From: F23-B02 sp946405205
GTDB taxonomy: Bacteria > Bacillota > Clostridia > Oscillospirales > Oscillospiraceae
Direction: 5' to 3'
Assembly (NCBI GenBank): GCA_946405205.1
Contig: CAMJGL010000024.1
Coordinates: 1 to 21,443 of the forward strand
DNA length: 21,443 bases
Shown here: piece after piece, positions 14,385-21,443 of the stretch
How positions within the stretch are numbered: the first letter of the stretch is position 1
Layout: every line of letters begins with the position of its first letter
The notes under the pieces: model-generated
The model's database searches: none
What the model was told of the DNA's origin: nothing
The model's input: the letters and a program-made list of their open reading frames with translations, nothing else
Program-made: the position numbers and the translations under genes

Positions 14385-14438
14385 GATTTCAGGCTGATTT
14401 TGACTTGGGGCGCTATGCTGTAGGGTGAGGTGAGAATA

Positions 14439-15110
14439 ATGCGCGTACTAATCGCCGAGGACGAGATCGGCATCGCCAAGGCGCTGAAGCTGATACTTGA
14501 GAAGAACCGTTTTTCCGTGGACATGGTGCACAACGGGCTCGACGCGCTCGATTACATGCTGTCGGTCAGCTACGACGCGGTGGTGCTGGACATAATGATG
14601 CCGGGGCTTGACGGCCTCGAGGTGCTCAAGCGCGCCAGAGCCGCGGGCGTTAGCTCGCCGGTGCTGTTTCTGACCGCCAGGGGCGAGATCGAGGACCGCG
14701 TCGCGGGGCTCGACGCGGGCGCGGACGATTACCTGCCCAAGCCCTTCGCCACGAGCGAATTTGTCTCCCGCGTGAAGGCGCTCACCCGCCGCAGCGGAAG
14801 CTACACGCCCGACATCATCAGCCTGGGCGAAACGAAGCTCGACCTGAGCGGCTATACCCTCAGCAGGGGCGACAGGAGCGTGAGGTTGGGCAACAAGGAG
14901 TTCCAGCTCATGGAGCTGTTCATGCGCAACCGCGGCAGGGTCTTTTCGACCGAGTACCTCATGGACAAGGTCTGGGGTCTGGACTCGGAGGCCGAGATAG
15001 ACGTCGTGTGGACGTACATCGGATTTCTGCGCAAGAAGCTCAGGCAGCTTGACGCGGACGTCGAGATAAAAACCATTCGCGGAGCGGGATACGCTCTGGA
15101 GGAAAGCTGA
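14439..15110 (+). CDS. Response regulator, OmpR/PhoB family
   Basis: The 223-residue protein has a receiver domain (1-115) with the acidic pair in IAEDE, phosphoacceptor Asp51 (VVLDIMMPG), Thr79 (FLTAR) and Lys101 (LPKPF). A winged-helix DNA-binding domain (about 125-222) follows, with the typical LGNKEFQLMELFMRNRGRVF and WTYIGFLRKKL. The ATG at 14439 follows GGTGAGG by 8 nt; a GTG at 14430 would add three residues and cannot be excluded. The stop overlaps the kinase ATG (TGATG). The signal is unknown; cell-envelope stress or antimicrobial peptides are common for this group, but nothing here proves it. Confidence 0.95.
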   Translation: MRVLIAEDEIGIAKALKLILEKNRFSVDMVHNGLDALDYMLSVSYDAVVLDIMMPGLDGLEVLKRARAAGVSSPVLFLTARGEIEDRVAGLDAGADDYLPKPFATSEFVSRVKALTRRSGSYTPDIISLGETKLDLSGYTLSRGDRSVRLGNKEFQLMELFMRNRGRVFSTEYLMDKVWGLDSEAEIDVVWTYIGFLRKKLRQLDADVEIKTIRGAGYALEES

Positions 15111-16333
15111 TGCTCAAAAAAATGCGCCACCGCTTCATCGCCGCGGCTATGGCCGCCATTTTCGCGGTCACGCTGCTGCTTCTGCTGGCGGTGAATTTAT
15201 GGAACTACAATATAACGACCGACAGGCTCGATTCCACCCTCGACGCCATGTCGGTCTGGGGCGGCGCGGCCGCCTACGGCGAGCCGGATTATCCGCTCTC
15301 GGGCATCCTCGGCGACCGCTCGCCGGAGGCCAGGTACATGACGCGCTACTTCTGGGTGCAGCTCGACACGAACCGCAACACCGTGCGGGTGTTCAGCGAC
15401 TATATCGCCTCCGTCACGGCCGAGCAGGCCGCGCAGTACGCCGCCGACGTCCTCGACTCCGGCAGGCAGCGGGGCTACAGCGGCGAGTACCGCTACGCTG
15501 TGCACAGCGGCGGCGGCAATTACACCGTCGTGTTCCTCAACGCCTCGCAGGAGCTGCAGGCGGTGCGCACGCTGCTTATCGTGTCGTGCGTCACGGCGGG
15601 GCTGAGCCTGCTGCTGATGTTCGCGCTCGTCTCGGCCTTCTCGCGGCGGGCGATAGCGCCGTATGTTAAGAACATCGAGCTGCAGAAGCAGTTCATAACC
15701 GACGCGGGGCATGAGCTCAAGACCCCCCTGACCTCGATATCGACCAGCGCCGACGTTCTCGCCCTCGCGGACGAGGACAACGAGTGGGTCGATAACATCC
15801 GCCGTCAGTGCCGCCGGCTCTCAAAGCTGGTCACGAACCTCGTCACCCTGTCGCGGCTGGACGAGGGCGTGCCTCTGCCCGACAAGGCGGAGTTTTCCCT
15901 GAGCGACGCCGCGTGGGAGGCCTCCGACCCATTTGTCTCCCTCGCCGACGCACGGAGCCTGCGGTTCGAGCGCAGCATCGAGGATAACCTCAGCCTCGTC
16001 GGCGACAGGGCTCTGGTGCAGCAGATGATATCCATCCTGCTGGATAACGCCTTCAAATACTGCGACCCCGACGGCAGCATAAGCCTCAGGATATACAGGC
16101 ACCGCAAAAACTGCGTTATCGAGGCGTACAACACCTGCGACCCCGCCGCGCTCACGGACATCGACCGCTTTTTCGACCGCTTCTACCGCGCCGACAAATC
16201 GCGCTCGGGCTCAGGCGGCGGCACGGGCGTGGGGCTGTCCATAGCCAAGGCCGCGGCCGAGGCCCACGGCGGCAGCATAAACGCCAAAACCGCCGACGGC
16301 AAAAGCATCACCTTCACCGCCGTCCTGCCGTGA
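15110..16333 (+). CDS. Sensor histidine kinase
   Basis: The 407-residue partner of the response regulator has two membrane helices (about 9-30 and 153-176) bounding an extracellular sensor of about 120 residues. The dimerisation domain has His201 (DAGHELKTPLTSI) and the ATPase domain has the N box LLDNAFKY (Asn313), the F box FDRFYRADKS and the G2 box GTGVGLSIAK (371-380). The G1 box (DxGxG) is absent: the segment reads EAYNTCDPAAL (338-348), a variant I have seen in other Firmicutes kinases. No HAMP domain is obvious. Start and regulator stop overlap by one base. The repeat block begins within about 15 nt of the stop. Confidence 0.95.
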   Translation: MLKKMRHRFIAAAMAAIFAVTLLLLLAVNLWNYNITTDRLDSTLDAMSVWGGAAAYGEPDYPLSGILGDRSPEARYMTRYFWVQLDTNRNTVRVFSDYIASVTAEQAAQYAADVLDSGRQRGYSGEYRYAVHSGGGNYTVVFLNASQELQAVRTLLIVSCVTAGLSLLLMFALVSAFSRRAIAPYVKNIELQKQFITDAGHELKTPLTSISTSADVLALADEDNEWVDNIRRQCRRLSKLVTNLVTLSRLDEGVPLPDKAEFSLSDAAWEASDPFVSLADARSLRFERSIEDNLSLVGDRALVQQMISILLDNAFKYCDPDGSISLRIYRHRKNCVIEAYNTCDPAALTDIDRFFDRFYRADKSRSGSGGGTGVGLSIAKAAAEAHGGSINAKTADGKSITFTAVLP

Positions 16334-16345
16334 TGCATTGCCATA

Positions 16346-17027
16346 CGGCGGCTGCCGGAGAGCGATCCGCATTTAAAATGGCAAATATCGCTTTTGCGTC
16401 AGCCCGATTATATTCTGCGGAGGTTTTCGGTATATTACCATTGTCTAAATGACAGAGCCGCAAAAAAATACAGGTCGTAGGGGCGAGCATCGCTCGTCCG
16501 CCGGCTGGCGGAAAGCGATCCGCGTTAAAAGTGGCGGTTGTCGTTTTTGCGCCAGCCCGATTATGTTCCGCGGCGAAAGTCGGTATATTTCCATTTTTCT
16601 AAATGACAGAGCCGCAAAAAACACAGGTCGTAGGGGCGAGCATCGCTCGTCCGCCCGCCGCAGGCGGGAAGCGATCTGCGTTAAAAACGGCGGTTGTCGT
16701 TTTTGCGCCAGCCCGATTATATCCCGCGACGAAAGTCGGTATATTTCCATTTTCTAAATGACAGAGCCGCAAAAAAATACAGGTCGTAGGGGCGAGCATC
16801 GCTCGTCCGCCGGCGGCAGGCGGGAAACAAAACGACAATTTCCATTGTTACCGGTCGGGCACCGGTAAGGTAGATTTTTTGAAGCTTTAATTCGAATTGC
16901 CCCTCCGGCGAGGAGCCGGTCGGGCTGACGCAATAACAACACGCGCCATTCTTAACGCGAATCGGCGGTCTGCCAAGACCGGATCGCCCCTCCGGCAGGA
17001 GCGGACGAGCAATGCTCGCCCCTACAA
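16346..17027. repeat. Tandem array of repeat units after the kinase gene
   Basis: End modules GTAGGGGCGAGCATCGCTCG start at 16477, 16630 and 16796, giving tandem periods of 153 and 166 bp. Each unit carries GCGATCYGCGTTAAAA, GTTGTCGTTTTTGCGCCAGC, CCCGATTAT, AAGTCGGTATATTTCCATTT and CTAAATGACAGAGCCGC. Units differ in a small hairpin after the end module (CCGCC-GGCT-GGCGG or CCCGCC-GCA-GGCGGG). A partial unit precedes the array (16346-16476), and an inverted-orientation end module closes the block (17003-17027). No gene is seen. Confidence 0.85.
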
Positions 17028-17076
17028 ACTGTGCTTTTGGGCAGAACGTTCATTTATATATTTATACTATTGCGAA

Positions 17077-17179
17077 AATTGCCGGCGTCCTGTTATGGGC
17101 GCCGGCAATTCTTTTGAGCTAAGTTTTTCCGCACCCGCGCCCTCGTGCCGCCCCTCAGGCTGGGGCGGCGTATTTTTTT
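17077..17179 (+). ncRNA. Two-hairpin element ending in a terminator, possible small RNA or leader
   Basis: The first stem is AATTGCCGGCG (17077-17087) with CGCCGGCAATT (17100-17110). The second, GCCGCCCC (17147-17154) with GGGGCGGC (17162-17169), is followed by GTATTTTTTT and looks like a true rho-independent terminator. No coding gene ends nearby on this strand: the kinase stop is more than 800 nt upstream. It could end a short transcript starting near 17070, or be an attenuator ahead of the CAP/SLH gene at 17301. A TATACT box at 17063 has no convincing -35 partner. It matches no riboswitch consensus that I recognise. Confidence 0.4.
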
Positions 17180-17300
17180 AAAAAAGTGAAATATCGCGGG
17201 AATTTTGCCGTCTTTTATTGATGAACGCGATTTTTGACGGTTTGCCGGCCGGCTTGGGGGTATCGCGGTCAACTGCCGAATACAAATACGGGAGAATAAA

Positions 17301-18611
17301 ATGACCGATCTTCAAAAGACCCGGGCTCTGCGCGCGCTGAGCGTGCTGCTGGCGATCATAATACTGCTCTGCGCGGCCGTCACGCCCAAAGCCAGCGCAA
17401 AGACCACCGACGAATATTACGAAAACGCGGTGCTCTTCTGGACAAACCTTGAACGCACGCGCAACGGTTTTTCCGCGCTGCGGACCACCGACGCGCTTGA
17501 GGCCGCGGCAGATACACGCGCCGTCGAGATATCGCGCAGCTTCAGCCACACCCGCCCGAACGGCAGCAAGTGGTACTCCGTGCTGAGCGAAGGCGGCATA
17601 AACTACTCAAGCGCCGCGGAAAACATCGCGGCCGGTCAGGCCGACCCCTGCGAGGTCGTCTCGGCGTGGATGAACTCCTCCGGACACCGAAGCAACATTT
17701 TAAACAGCAAATACAACTACCTCGGCGTCGGCTATTACTACACCAGCTCCCCGTCCTCAAAGCACGACCGGCACTGGGAGCAGCTCTTCACCAACGGGAA
17801 CTATTCCGGCGCGCGCAGCAGCTTTTACGTTGCGCCGACCGGCGTTACCGCCGACAAAACGAGCATGACCCTCTCCGTGGGCGGTACCGCGGAGCTCAAG
17901 GGCATCCCCGCGCCCATTTACGCCACCTCCGAGATCACCTGCGTCAGCTCAAACCCCAACGTCGTTAAAGTCACGGGCACTCAGGTGAACGTCTTCACCG
18001 TCAAGGGCGCCGCAAACGGTACGGCGACCCTCACCGTCAAATGCGGAAGCTATTCCTGCTCCGTCCGCGTGACGGTGGGCAACGGCAGTGTGTTCACCGA
18101 CACCAACCCCGCAAGCCCCTACTACCCCGCCATCGTGTGGGCGTCGGAAAACGGCATCGCGGCCGGCTACGGCGACGGCAGCTTCCGCCCCAACGAGACC
18201 TGTACCAAGGCTCAGTCGCTGACCTTCCTCTGGAGGGCGGAGGGCTCCCCTCAGGTCTCGGGCACGAACCCGTTCTCGGACGTATCCTCCTCAAGCCCGT
18301 ATTATAAGGCCATACTCTGGGCATACCGCAGCGGCATAGCCGGAGCGGAATACGGCAGCTCCTTCAAGCCCAACAGGCAGTGCTCGCGGGCCGACATGGT
18401 GCTGTACATATGGCGCAGCGCGGGCTCCCCTCAGGGCTTCAAAGCCGCGGGCTTTTCCGATATATCCGGCCTTGACGCCGAGCACCGCGCCGCGATAGGC
18501 TGGGCGGTATCCGAGGGCATCGTCACCGGATACTCGGACAGCATCTTCAAGCCCAATGAGACCTGTACCCGCGCCCACGTCGTGACCTTCCTGTACAGGT
18601 ACTATAATTAA
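17301..18611 (+). CDS. Secreted CAP-domain protein with Ig-like domain and three SLH repeats
   Basis: The 436-residue protein has a signal peptide (about 1-33, cleavage likely after PKASA). The CAP/SCP domain (about 36-170) shows His83 (FSHTRPNG), Glu107 (AENIA) and His129 (SSGHRSNIL), the usual residues. A BIG2-like Ig domain (about 176-260, KTSMTLSVGGTAEL) comes next, and three SLH repeats (about 264-315, 325-375, 384-436), each ending in a form of FKPNETCTRA. SLH repeats bind secondary cell-wall polymers, so the protein is held on the cell surface. CAP proteins in Firmicutes have varied, mostly unproven roles. GGGAG precedes the ATG at about 8 nt, and a strong terminator follows. Confidence 0.94.
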   Translation: MTDLQKTRALRALSVLLAIIILLCAAVTPKASAKTTDEYYENAVLFWTNLERTRNGFSALRTTDALEAAADTRAVEISRSFSHTRPNGSKWYSVLSEGGINYSSAAENIAAGQADPCEVVSAWMNSSGHRSNILNSKYNYLGVGYYYTSSPSSKHDRHWEQLFTNGNYSGARSSFYVAPTGVTADKTSMTLSVGGTAELKGIPAPIYATSEITCVSSNPNVVKVTGTQVNVFTVKGAANGTATLTVKCGSYSCSVRVTVGNGSVFTDTNPASPYYPAIVWASENGIAAGYGDGSFRPNETCTKAQSLTFLWRAEGSPQVSGTNPFSDVSSSSPYYKAILWAYRSGIAGAEYGSSFKPNRQCSRADMVLYIWRSAGSPQGFKAAGFSDISGLDAEHRAAIGWAVSEGIVTGYSDSIFKPNETCTRAHVVTFLYRYYN

Positions 18612-18667
18612 TCTGCTTCATACAACCAATTTTATATTGTTTGTACTCCTTTCTCCATCTCACCCCT

Positions 18668-18707
18668 GTATCCGGTGTCCCCCCCAGACACCGGATACTA
18701 TTTTTTT
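18668..18707 (+). terminator. Rho-independent terminator of the CAP/SLH gene
   Basis: A perfect 12-bp stem GTATCCGGTGTC (18668-18679) / GACACCGGATAC (18687-18698) with a C-rich loop is followed by a run of seven T starting at 18701. Confidence 0.93.
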
Positions 18708-18744
18708 CTTTCCGTTTCTTTTTCTTATCGTTTTTTCGCTTCAA

Positions 18745-19465
18745 GTTATCGTTTTTGCCGGTGCCCGACCGGTGACAATGGATGTAATCTCTTTTGCACT
18801 CGCGTTCTTAATATCATTACGCACCCGTAGGGGCGAGCATTGCTCGTCCGCCCGGCGGCTGCCGGGAAGCAAATCGGTTTGAGAATGGCGCATATCGTCT
18901 TTGCGCTATCCCGACCGGTGAGATTGGCAATTGTCGTTATGTTTCCATTCTCAAAATGACCTTACCGCAAAAAATCACAAGTCGTAGGGGCGAGCATCGC
19001 TCGTCCGTGCGGCGGCTGCCGGAGAGCGATCCGCATTTAGAATGTGCATATCTTTTTTGCGTCAGCCCGGTTATATCCTGCGGAGGCAGTCTGTACATTT
19101 CCGCTGTCTAAATGACAAATGAGTTTTCAATCCCCCACCCGTAGGGGCGAGCATCGCTCGTCCGGTGCTCGGCGCACGGCCAATTCGAAATGAAATTGGA
19201 ATGTGTCGTTTTTGCGCCAGCCCGACCGGTGATATTGGCAGTTATCTGTTTTGCACTCGCGCTCTGTTTCACATCGCTGCGAATTTCTACAGGCGGACGG
19301 CCAATGGCCGCCCCTACGGGTGCGATCAAAAAACCGTTCTGTCATTCAGAGAATGGCAAAATACCGAAAACCTCCGCAGATAATAATCGGGCTGTCGCAA
19401 TATAGAAACGCACTATCTCAATCCGAATTGGCGGTCTGCCAAGACCGAGCATCGCTCGTCCGTGC
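18745..19465. repeat. Family 1 repeat block upstream of trkA
   Basis: End modules lie at 18827 (GTAGGGGCGAGCATTGCTCG), 18984, 19141 and 19296-19317 (inverted form GGACGGCCAATGGCCGCCCC). The segment 19141-19317 is a full copy of 177 bp in the opposite orientation to the one at 4777. The rest are partial interior pieces with CATTCTCAAAATGACCTTAC, CTGTCATTCAGAGAATGGC and similar. A degenerate end (ACCGAGCATCGCTCGTCCG) closes it near 19462. No protein-coding gene is seen in the 1 kb between the CAP/SLH gene and trkA. Confidence 0.85.
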
Positions 19466-19474
19466 GCAAAGCGC

Positions 19475-19528
19475 CATATAGCCTTCCCCTTGAGGGGAAG
19501 GTGTCGGCGGAGCCGACGGATGAGGTGT
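19475..19528 (+). repeat. Family 2 double-hairpin repeat, left copy
   Basis: Hairpin 1 is CCTTCCCCTTGAGGGGAAGG (19482-19501); hairpin 2 is GTCGGC-GGA-GCCGAC, followed by GGATGAGGTG. The 54 bp from CATATAG to GAGGTGT are identical, inverted, at 21055-21108. Confidence 0.85.
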
Positions 19529-19558
19529 TTATTAAGATCTGCTGCCGCCTATATCATG

Positions 19559-19587
19559 TTGCAACGATATAAAAAATATGTTAAAAT
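19559..19587 (+). promoter_or_regulatory. Sigma-70-type promoter of trkA
   Basis: TTGCAA (19559-19564), a 17-bp spacer with TGT before the -10 box (extended -10), and TAAAAT (19582-19587) lie 40 bp upstream of the ATG. Confidence 0.7.
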
Positions 19588-19627
19588 GATTTATTAATGG
19601 TAAATCTGTCTTGAAAGGGTTCGCGGC

Positions 19628-20986
19628 ATGAGAATAATAATAATCGGCGGCGGCAAGATCGGCTTTTCCCTCGCCGAGGAGCTCGCCAACGAGGACCACG
19701 ACGTCACCGTCGTGGATAACGACAAGGAGAAGGTCAAGTTCATATCCGACACACTGGACGTCATGACCCTCTACGGCAACGGCGCGGCCATCTCCACCCA
19801 GCGCGAGGCCAACGTGAGCGACTGCGACCTGCTGATCTCCGTGACCGCGCAGGACGAGCTGAACCTCCTTGCCTGCATCGTCGCCCGCAAGCTTGGCTGC
19901 AAAAACACCATAGCCCGCGTGCGCAACCGCGAATACACCGAGCAGCTTTATGTCCTCAAATCGGAGCTGGGGCTTTCCATGGCCATCAATCCGGAAATGC
20001 TGGCCGCCAAGGAGATATACCGCCTGCTGCAGATACCCGCGTTCATAAAGCGCGATACCTTCGCGGAGGGCAAGGCAGAGATAGTGGAGCTGAGCATCAG
20101 CGCAGAGAGCCCCCTGAACGGGCTGCGCCTTTCGGATATGCCGTCGAAGATAAAAGTCCGCGTGCTCGTGTGCGCCGTTACCCGGGATGAGCGCGTATTC
20201 ATCCCCGACGGCAGCTTTATGCTGCGCGAGGGCGATAAAATATACGTCACCGCCCCCGCCTCGACGCTCGTCGAGCTCACGCGTGAACTCAGGCTCCGCA
20301 GCAGAAAAAGCAAAAACGTGCTCATTGTCGGCGGCGGCAGGATCACCGAATACCTCGTGCCCATGCTGATAAAATCCGGCACGAGCATAAAGCTCATCGA
20401 GATAGACCGCAAACGCTGCGAATACCTTGCCGAAAAATTTCCCGAGCTGAACGTCATCTGCTCCGACGGCTCGAGCCAGTCGGTGCTGAAAATGCACAAC
20501 ATCCAGCACATGGACGCGGTGCTCCCGCTGACGAACATGGACGAGGAGAATATCATCATCGGAATGTTCGCGCGCAAGGTCGGCGTGCCTCAGCTCCTGA
20601 CGAAGATCAACCGCTCCGAATACGGCGAGATCCTCGGCGACAGGGGCGCGGACAGCCTTATAAGCCCCAAGCAGATAAGCTCCCACGCCATAGTGCGCTA
20701 TGTAAGGGCGATGGAAAACACCGGCGGCAGCGCGGTCCTCACCATCCACCGGCTCGCCGACGGAAGCGCGGAGGCGCTCGAGTTCGCCGTGACAAACGCC
20801 ACGAAGCATCTGGGCGAGACGCTCAGCGATATAAGGCTCAAGCCCGGCATCCTGATAGCGTGCATAAACCACATGGGCAGGATCATCATCCCCGGCGGCC
20901 AGGATACCCTCGCCGCGGGCGACACCGTCGTCATCGTCACCACCGCCGGCCGCGAGATCATCGATCTCAACGACATCTTCGCCTGA
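19628..20986 (+). CDS. trkA: Trk potassium uptake system NAD-binding subunit TrkA
   Basis: The 452-residue protein has the duplicated RCK build of TrkA. RCK-N 1 starts MRIIIIGGGKIGFSLAEEL with the acidic VVDND at the end of strand 2. RCK-C 1 lies around 135-222. RCK-N 2 starts NVLIVGGGRITEYL (about 228) with IEIDRKRCE, and RCK-C 2 covers about 365-450. TrkA is a cytoplasmic ring that gates the TrkH/TrkG K+ channel in response to nucleotides. The second glycine motif is GGGRIT, a weaker nucleotide-binding form, as often in second repeats. No trkH is adjacent: upstream and downstream are repeats. SD is AAAGGG, then 10 nt to the ATG. Confidence 0.95.
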   Translation: MRIIIIGGGKIGFSLAEELANEDHDVTVVDNDKEKVKFISDTLDVMTLYGNGAAISTQREANVSDCDLLISVTAQDELNLLACIVARKLGCKNTIARVRNREYTEQLYVLKSELGLSMAINPEMLAAKEIYRLLQIPAFIKRDTFAEGKAEIVELSISAESPLNGLRLSDMPSKIKVRVLVCAVTRDERVFIPDGSFMLREGDKIYVTAPASTLVELTRELRLRSRKSKNVLIVGGGRITEYLVPMLIKSGTSIKLIEIDRKRCEYLAEKFPELNVICSDGSSQSVLKMHNIQHMDAVLPLTNMDEENIIIGMFARKVGVPQLLTKINRSEYGEILGDRGADSLISPKQISSHAIVRYVRAMENTGGSAVLTIHRLADGSAEALEFAVTNATKHLGETLSDIRLKPGILIACINHMGRIIIPGGQDTLAAGDTVVIVTTAGREIIDLNDIFA

Positions 20987-21054
20987 CCGGCGGCTTACGG
21001 AGATCTGTTTGCGTTAAATCGAGCGTATCGTCACTGCGGTGTTGGAATTGAATG

Positions 21055-21108
21055 ACACCTCATCCGTCGGCTCCGCCGACACCTTCCCCTCAAGGGGAAG
21101 GCTATATG
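21055..21108 (-). repeat. Family 2 double-hairpin repeat, right copy (inverted)
   Basis: This is the exact reverse complement of 19475-19528 over 54 bp, so trkA lies between perfect inverted repeats about 1.5 kb apart. Confidence 0.85.
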
Positions 21109-21189
21109 CACCGCACGAGGGTGCAGAGCACCTATCTGAAAAACGCTCGCAATATAAATCACCGGTAAGGAAAGAGTTTTTGCCCCTTG

Positions 21190-21242
21190 CCTTCCCCTTG
21201 AGGGGAAGGTGGGTCGCCGCCTGCGGCGAGCCGGATGAGGTG
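21190..21242 (+). repeat. Family 2 double-hairpin repeat, compensated variant
   Basis: Hairpin 1 is unchanged (21190-21209). Hairpin 2 has a different sequence but is again a perfect stem: TCGCCGC-CT-GCGGCGA, followed by GCCGGATGAGGTG. Confidence 0.85.
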
Positions 21243-21260
21243 TTGTTAAATTACACTTCC

Positions 21261-21436
21261 GTAGGGGCGGCCATTGGCCGTCCGCCTGTGAAAATTCGAG
21301 CAACGTGAAACAGCACGCGAGTGCAAAATAGAATTTTTCATTGTCACCGGTCGGGTATCGGCAAAAACGACAACTCGAAGATTCAAATCCGAATCGGCCG
21401 TGCGCCGAGCGCCGGACGAGCAATGCTCGCCCCTAC
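21261..21436. repeat. Family 1 repeat, full-length copy at the window end
   Basis: The copy (176 bp) runs from GTAGGGGCGGCCATTGGCCG to CGGACGAGCAATGCTCGCCC then CTAC, in the same orientation as 4777-4953. Short ORFs here come from the repeat. Confidence 0.88.
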
Positions 21437-21443
21437 AATGATG

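Noticed and set aside
16346..17027. Possible CRISPR array
   Set aside because: Repeated units are about 153-166 bp and whole units are alike; there is no short repeat with unique spacers and no cas gene.
17077..17300. Cyclic-di-GMP or other known riboswitch ahead of the CAP/SLH gene
   Set aside because: No conserved riboswitch core was recognisable; only simple hairpins are visible.
1..21443. Insertion sequence or phage as the source of the repeats
   Set aside because: No transposase, integrase, recombinase or phage gene is encoded in the window; the repeats are non-autonomous here.

Overview
The window reads as a chromosome segment of a moderately GC-rich, low-GC-phylum (Firmicutes/Bacillota) anaerobe, most likely a gut Clostridia of the Oscillospirales type. 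This is an inference from the rpsF-ssb-rpsR order, strong AGGAGG ribosome binding sites, sigma-70/SigA type promoters, an SLH-anchored surface protein, a YkvI-type permease, an OmpR/PhoB-type two-component pair, a bai-like redox operon, and abundant short palindromic repeats (GTAGGGGCGAGC... and CCTTCCCC-TTGA-GGGGAAGG) of the kind I associate with such genomes. No tRNA, rRNA, CRISPR array or transposase gene was found.

Layout. 1-3281: a TetR-type regulator (minus) diverges from an overlapping three-gene set: YkvI-like permease, biotin-protein ligase without a DNA-binding domain, and a membrane-anchored Thr/Pro-linker protein. 3530-4712: rpsF-ssb-rpsR, with a near-perfect promoter, a structured leader and a strong terminator. 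5294-11758: an accessory metabolic module. A four-gene minus-strand operon (MFS transporter, FMN/Fe-S/FAD Old Yellow Enzyme-type reductase, SnoaL-like dehydratase-fold protein, short-chain dehydrogenase) diverges from a 483-residue HTH regulator across a palindrome-rich control region. The enzyme set parallels BaiG, BaiCD/BaiH, BaiE and BaiA of bile-acid 7-dehydroxylation, but no CoA ligase, CoA transferase or hydrolase is present, so the substrate is open (steroid, bile acid, plant phenolic or other cyclic enone). 12172-13606: an HtrA/DegP-type protease (minus) with one or two tiny ORFs upstream. 14357-16333: response regulator and histidine kinase. 17301-18707: secreted CAP-domain protein with three SLH repeats and a strong terminator. 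19559-20986: trkA.

The spaces between transcription units are filled with repeats. Family 1 is a MITE-like element of 175-177 bp whose ends are inverted (GTAGGGGCG...CGCCCCTAC) and carry odd-length 13-nt palindromes. Full copies lie at 4777-4953, 13918-14092, 19141-19317 and 21261-21436, with truncated or rearranged copies elsewhere and a recent tandem array at about 16346-16860. Family 2 is a double hairpin, with identical 54-bp copies inverted around trkA and a third, compensated variant at 21190-21242. A terminator plus a family 1 copy is repeated directly on both sides of the bai-like module, so the module may have arrived, or could leave, by recombination between them.

The most interesting parts are the bai-like module with its unfamiliar regulator and the structure-conserving repeats. 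All functional names come from motif reading only; no database search was possible.
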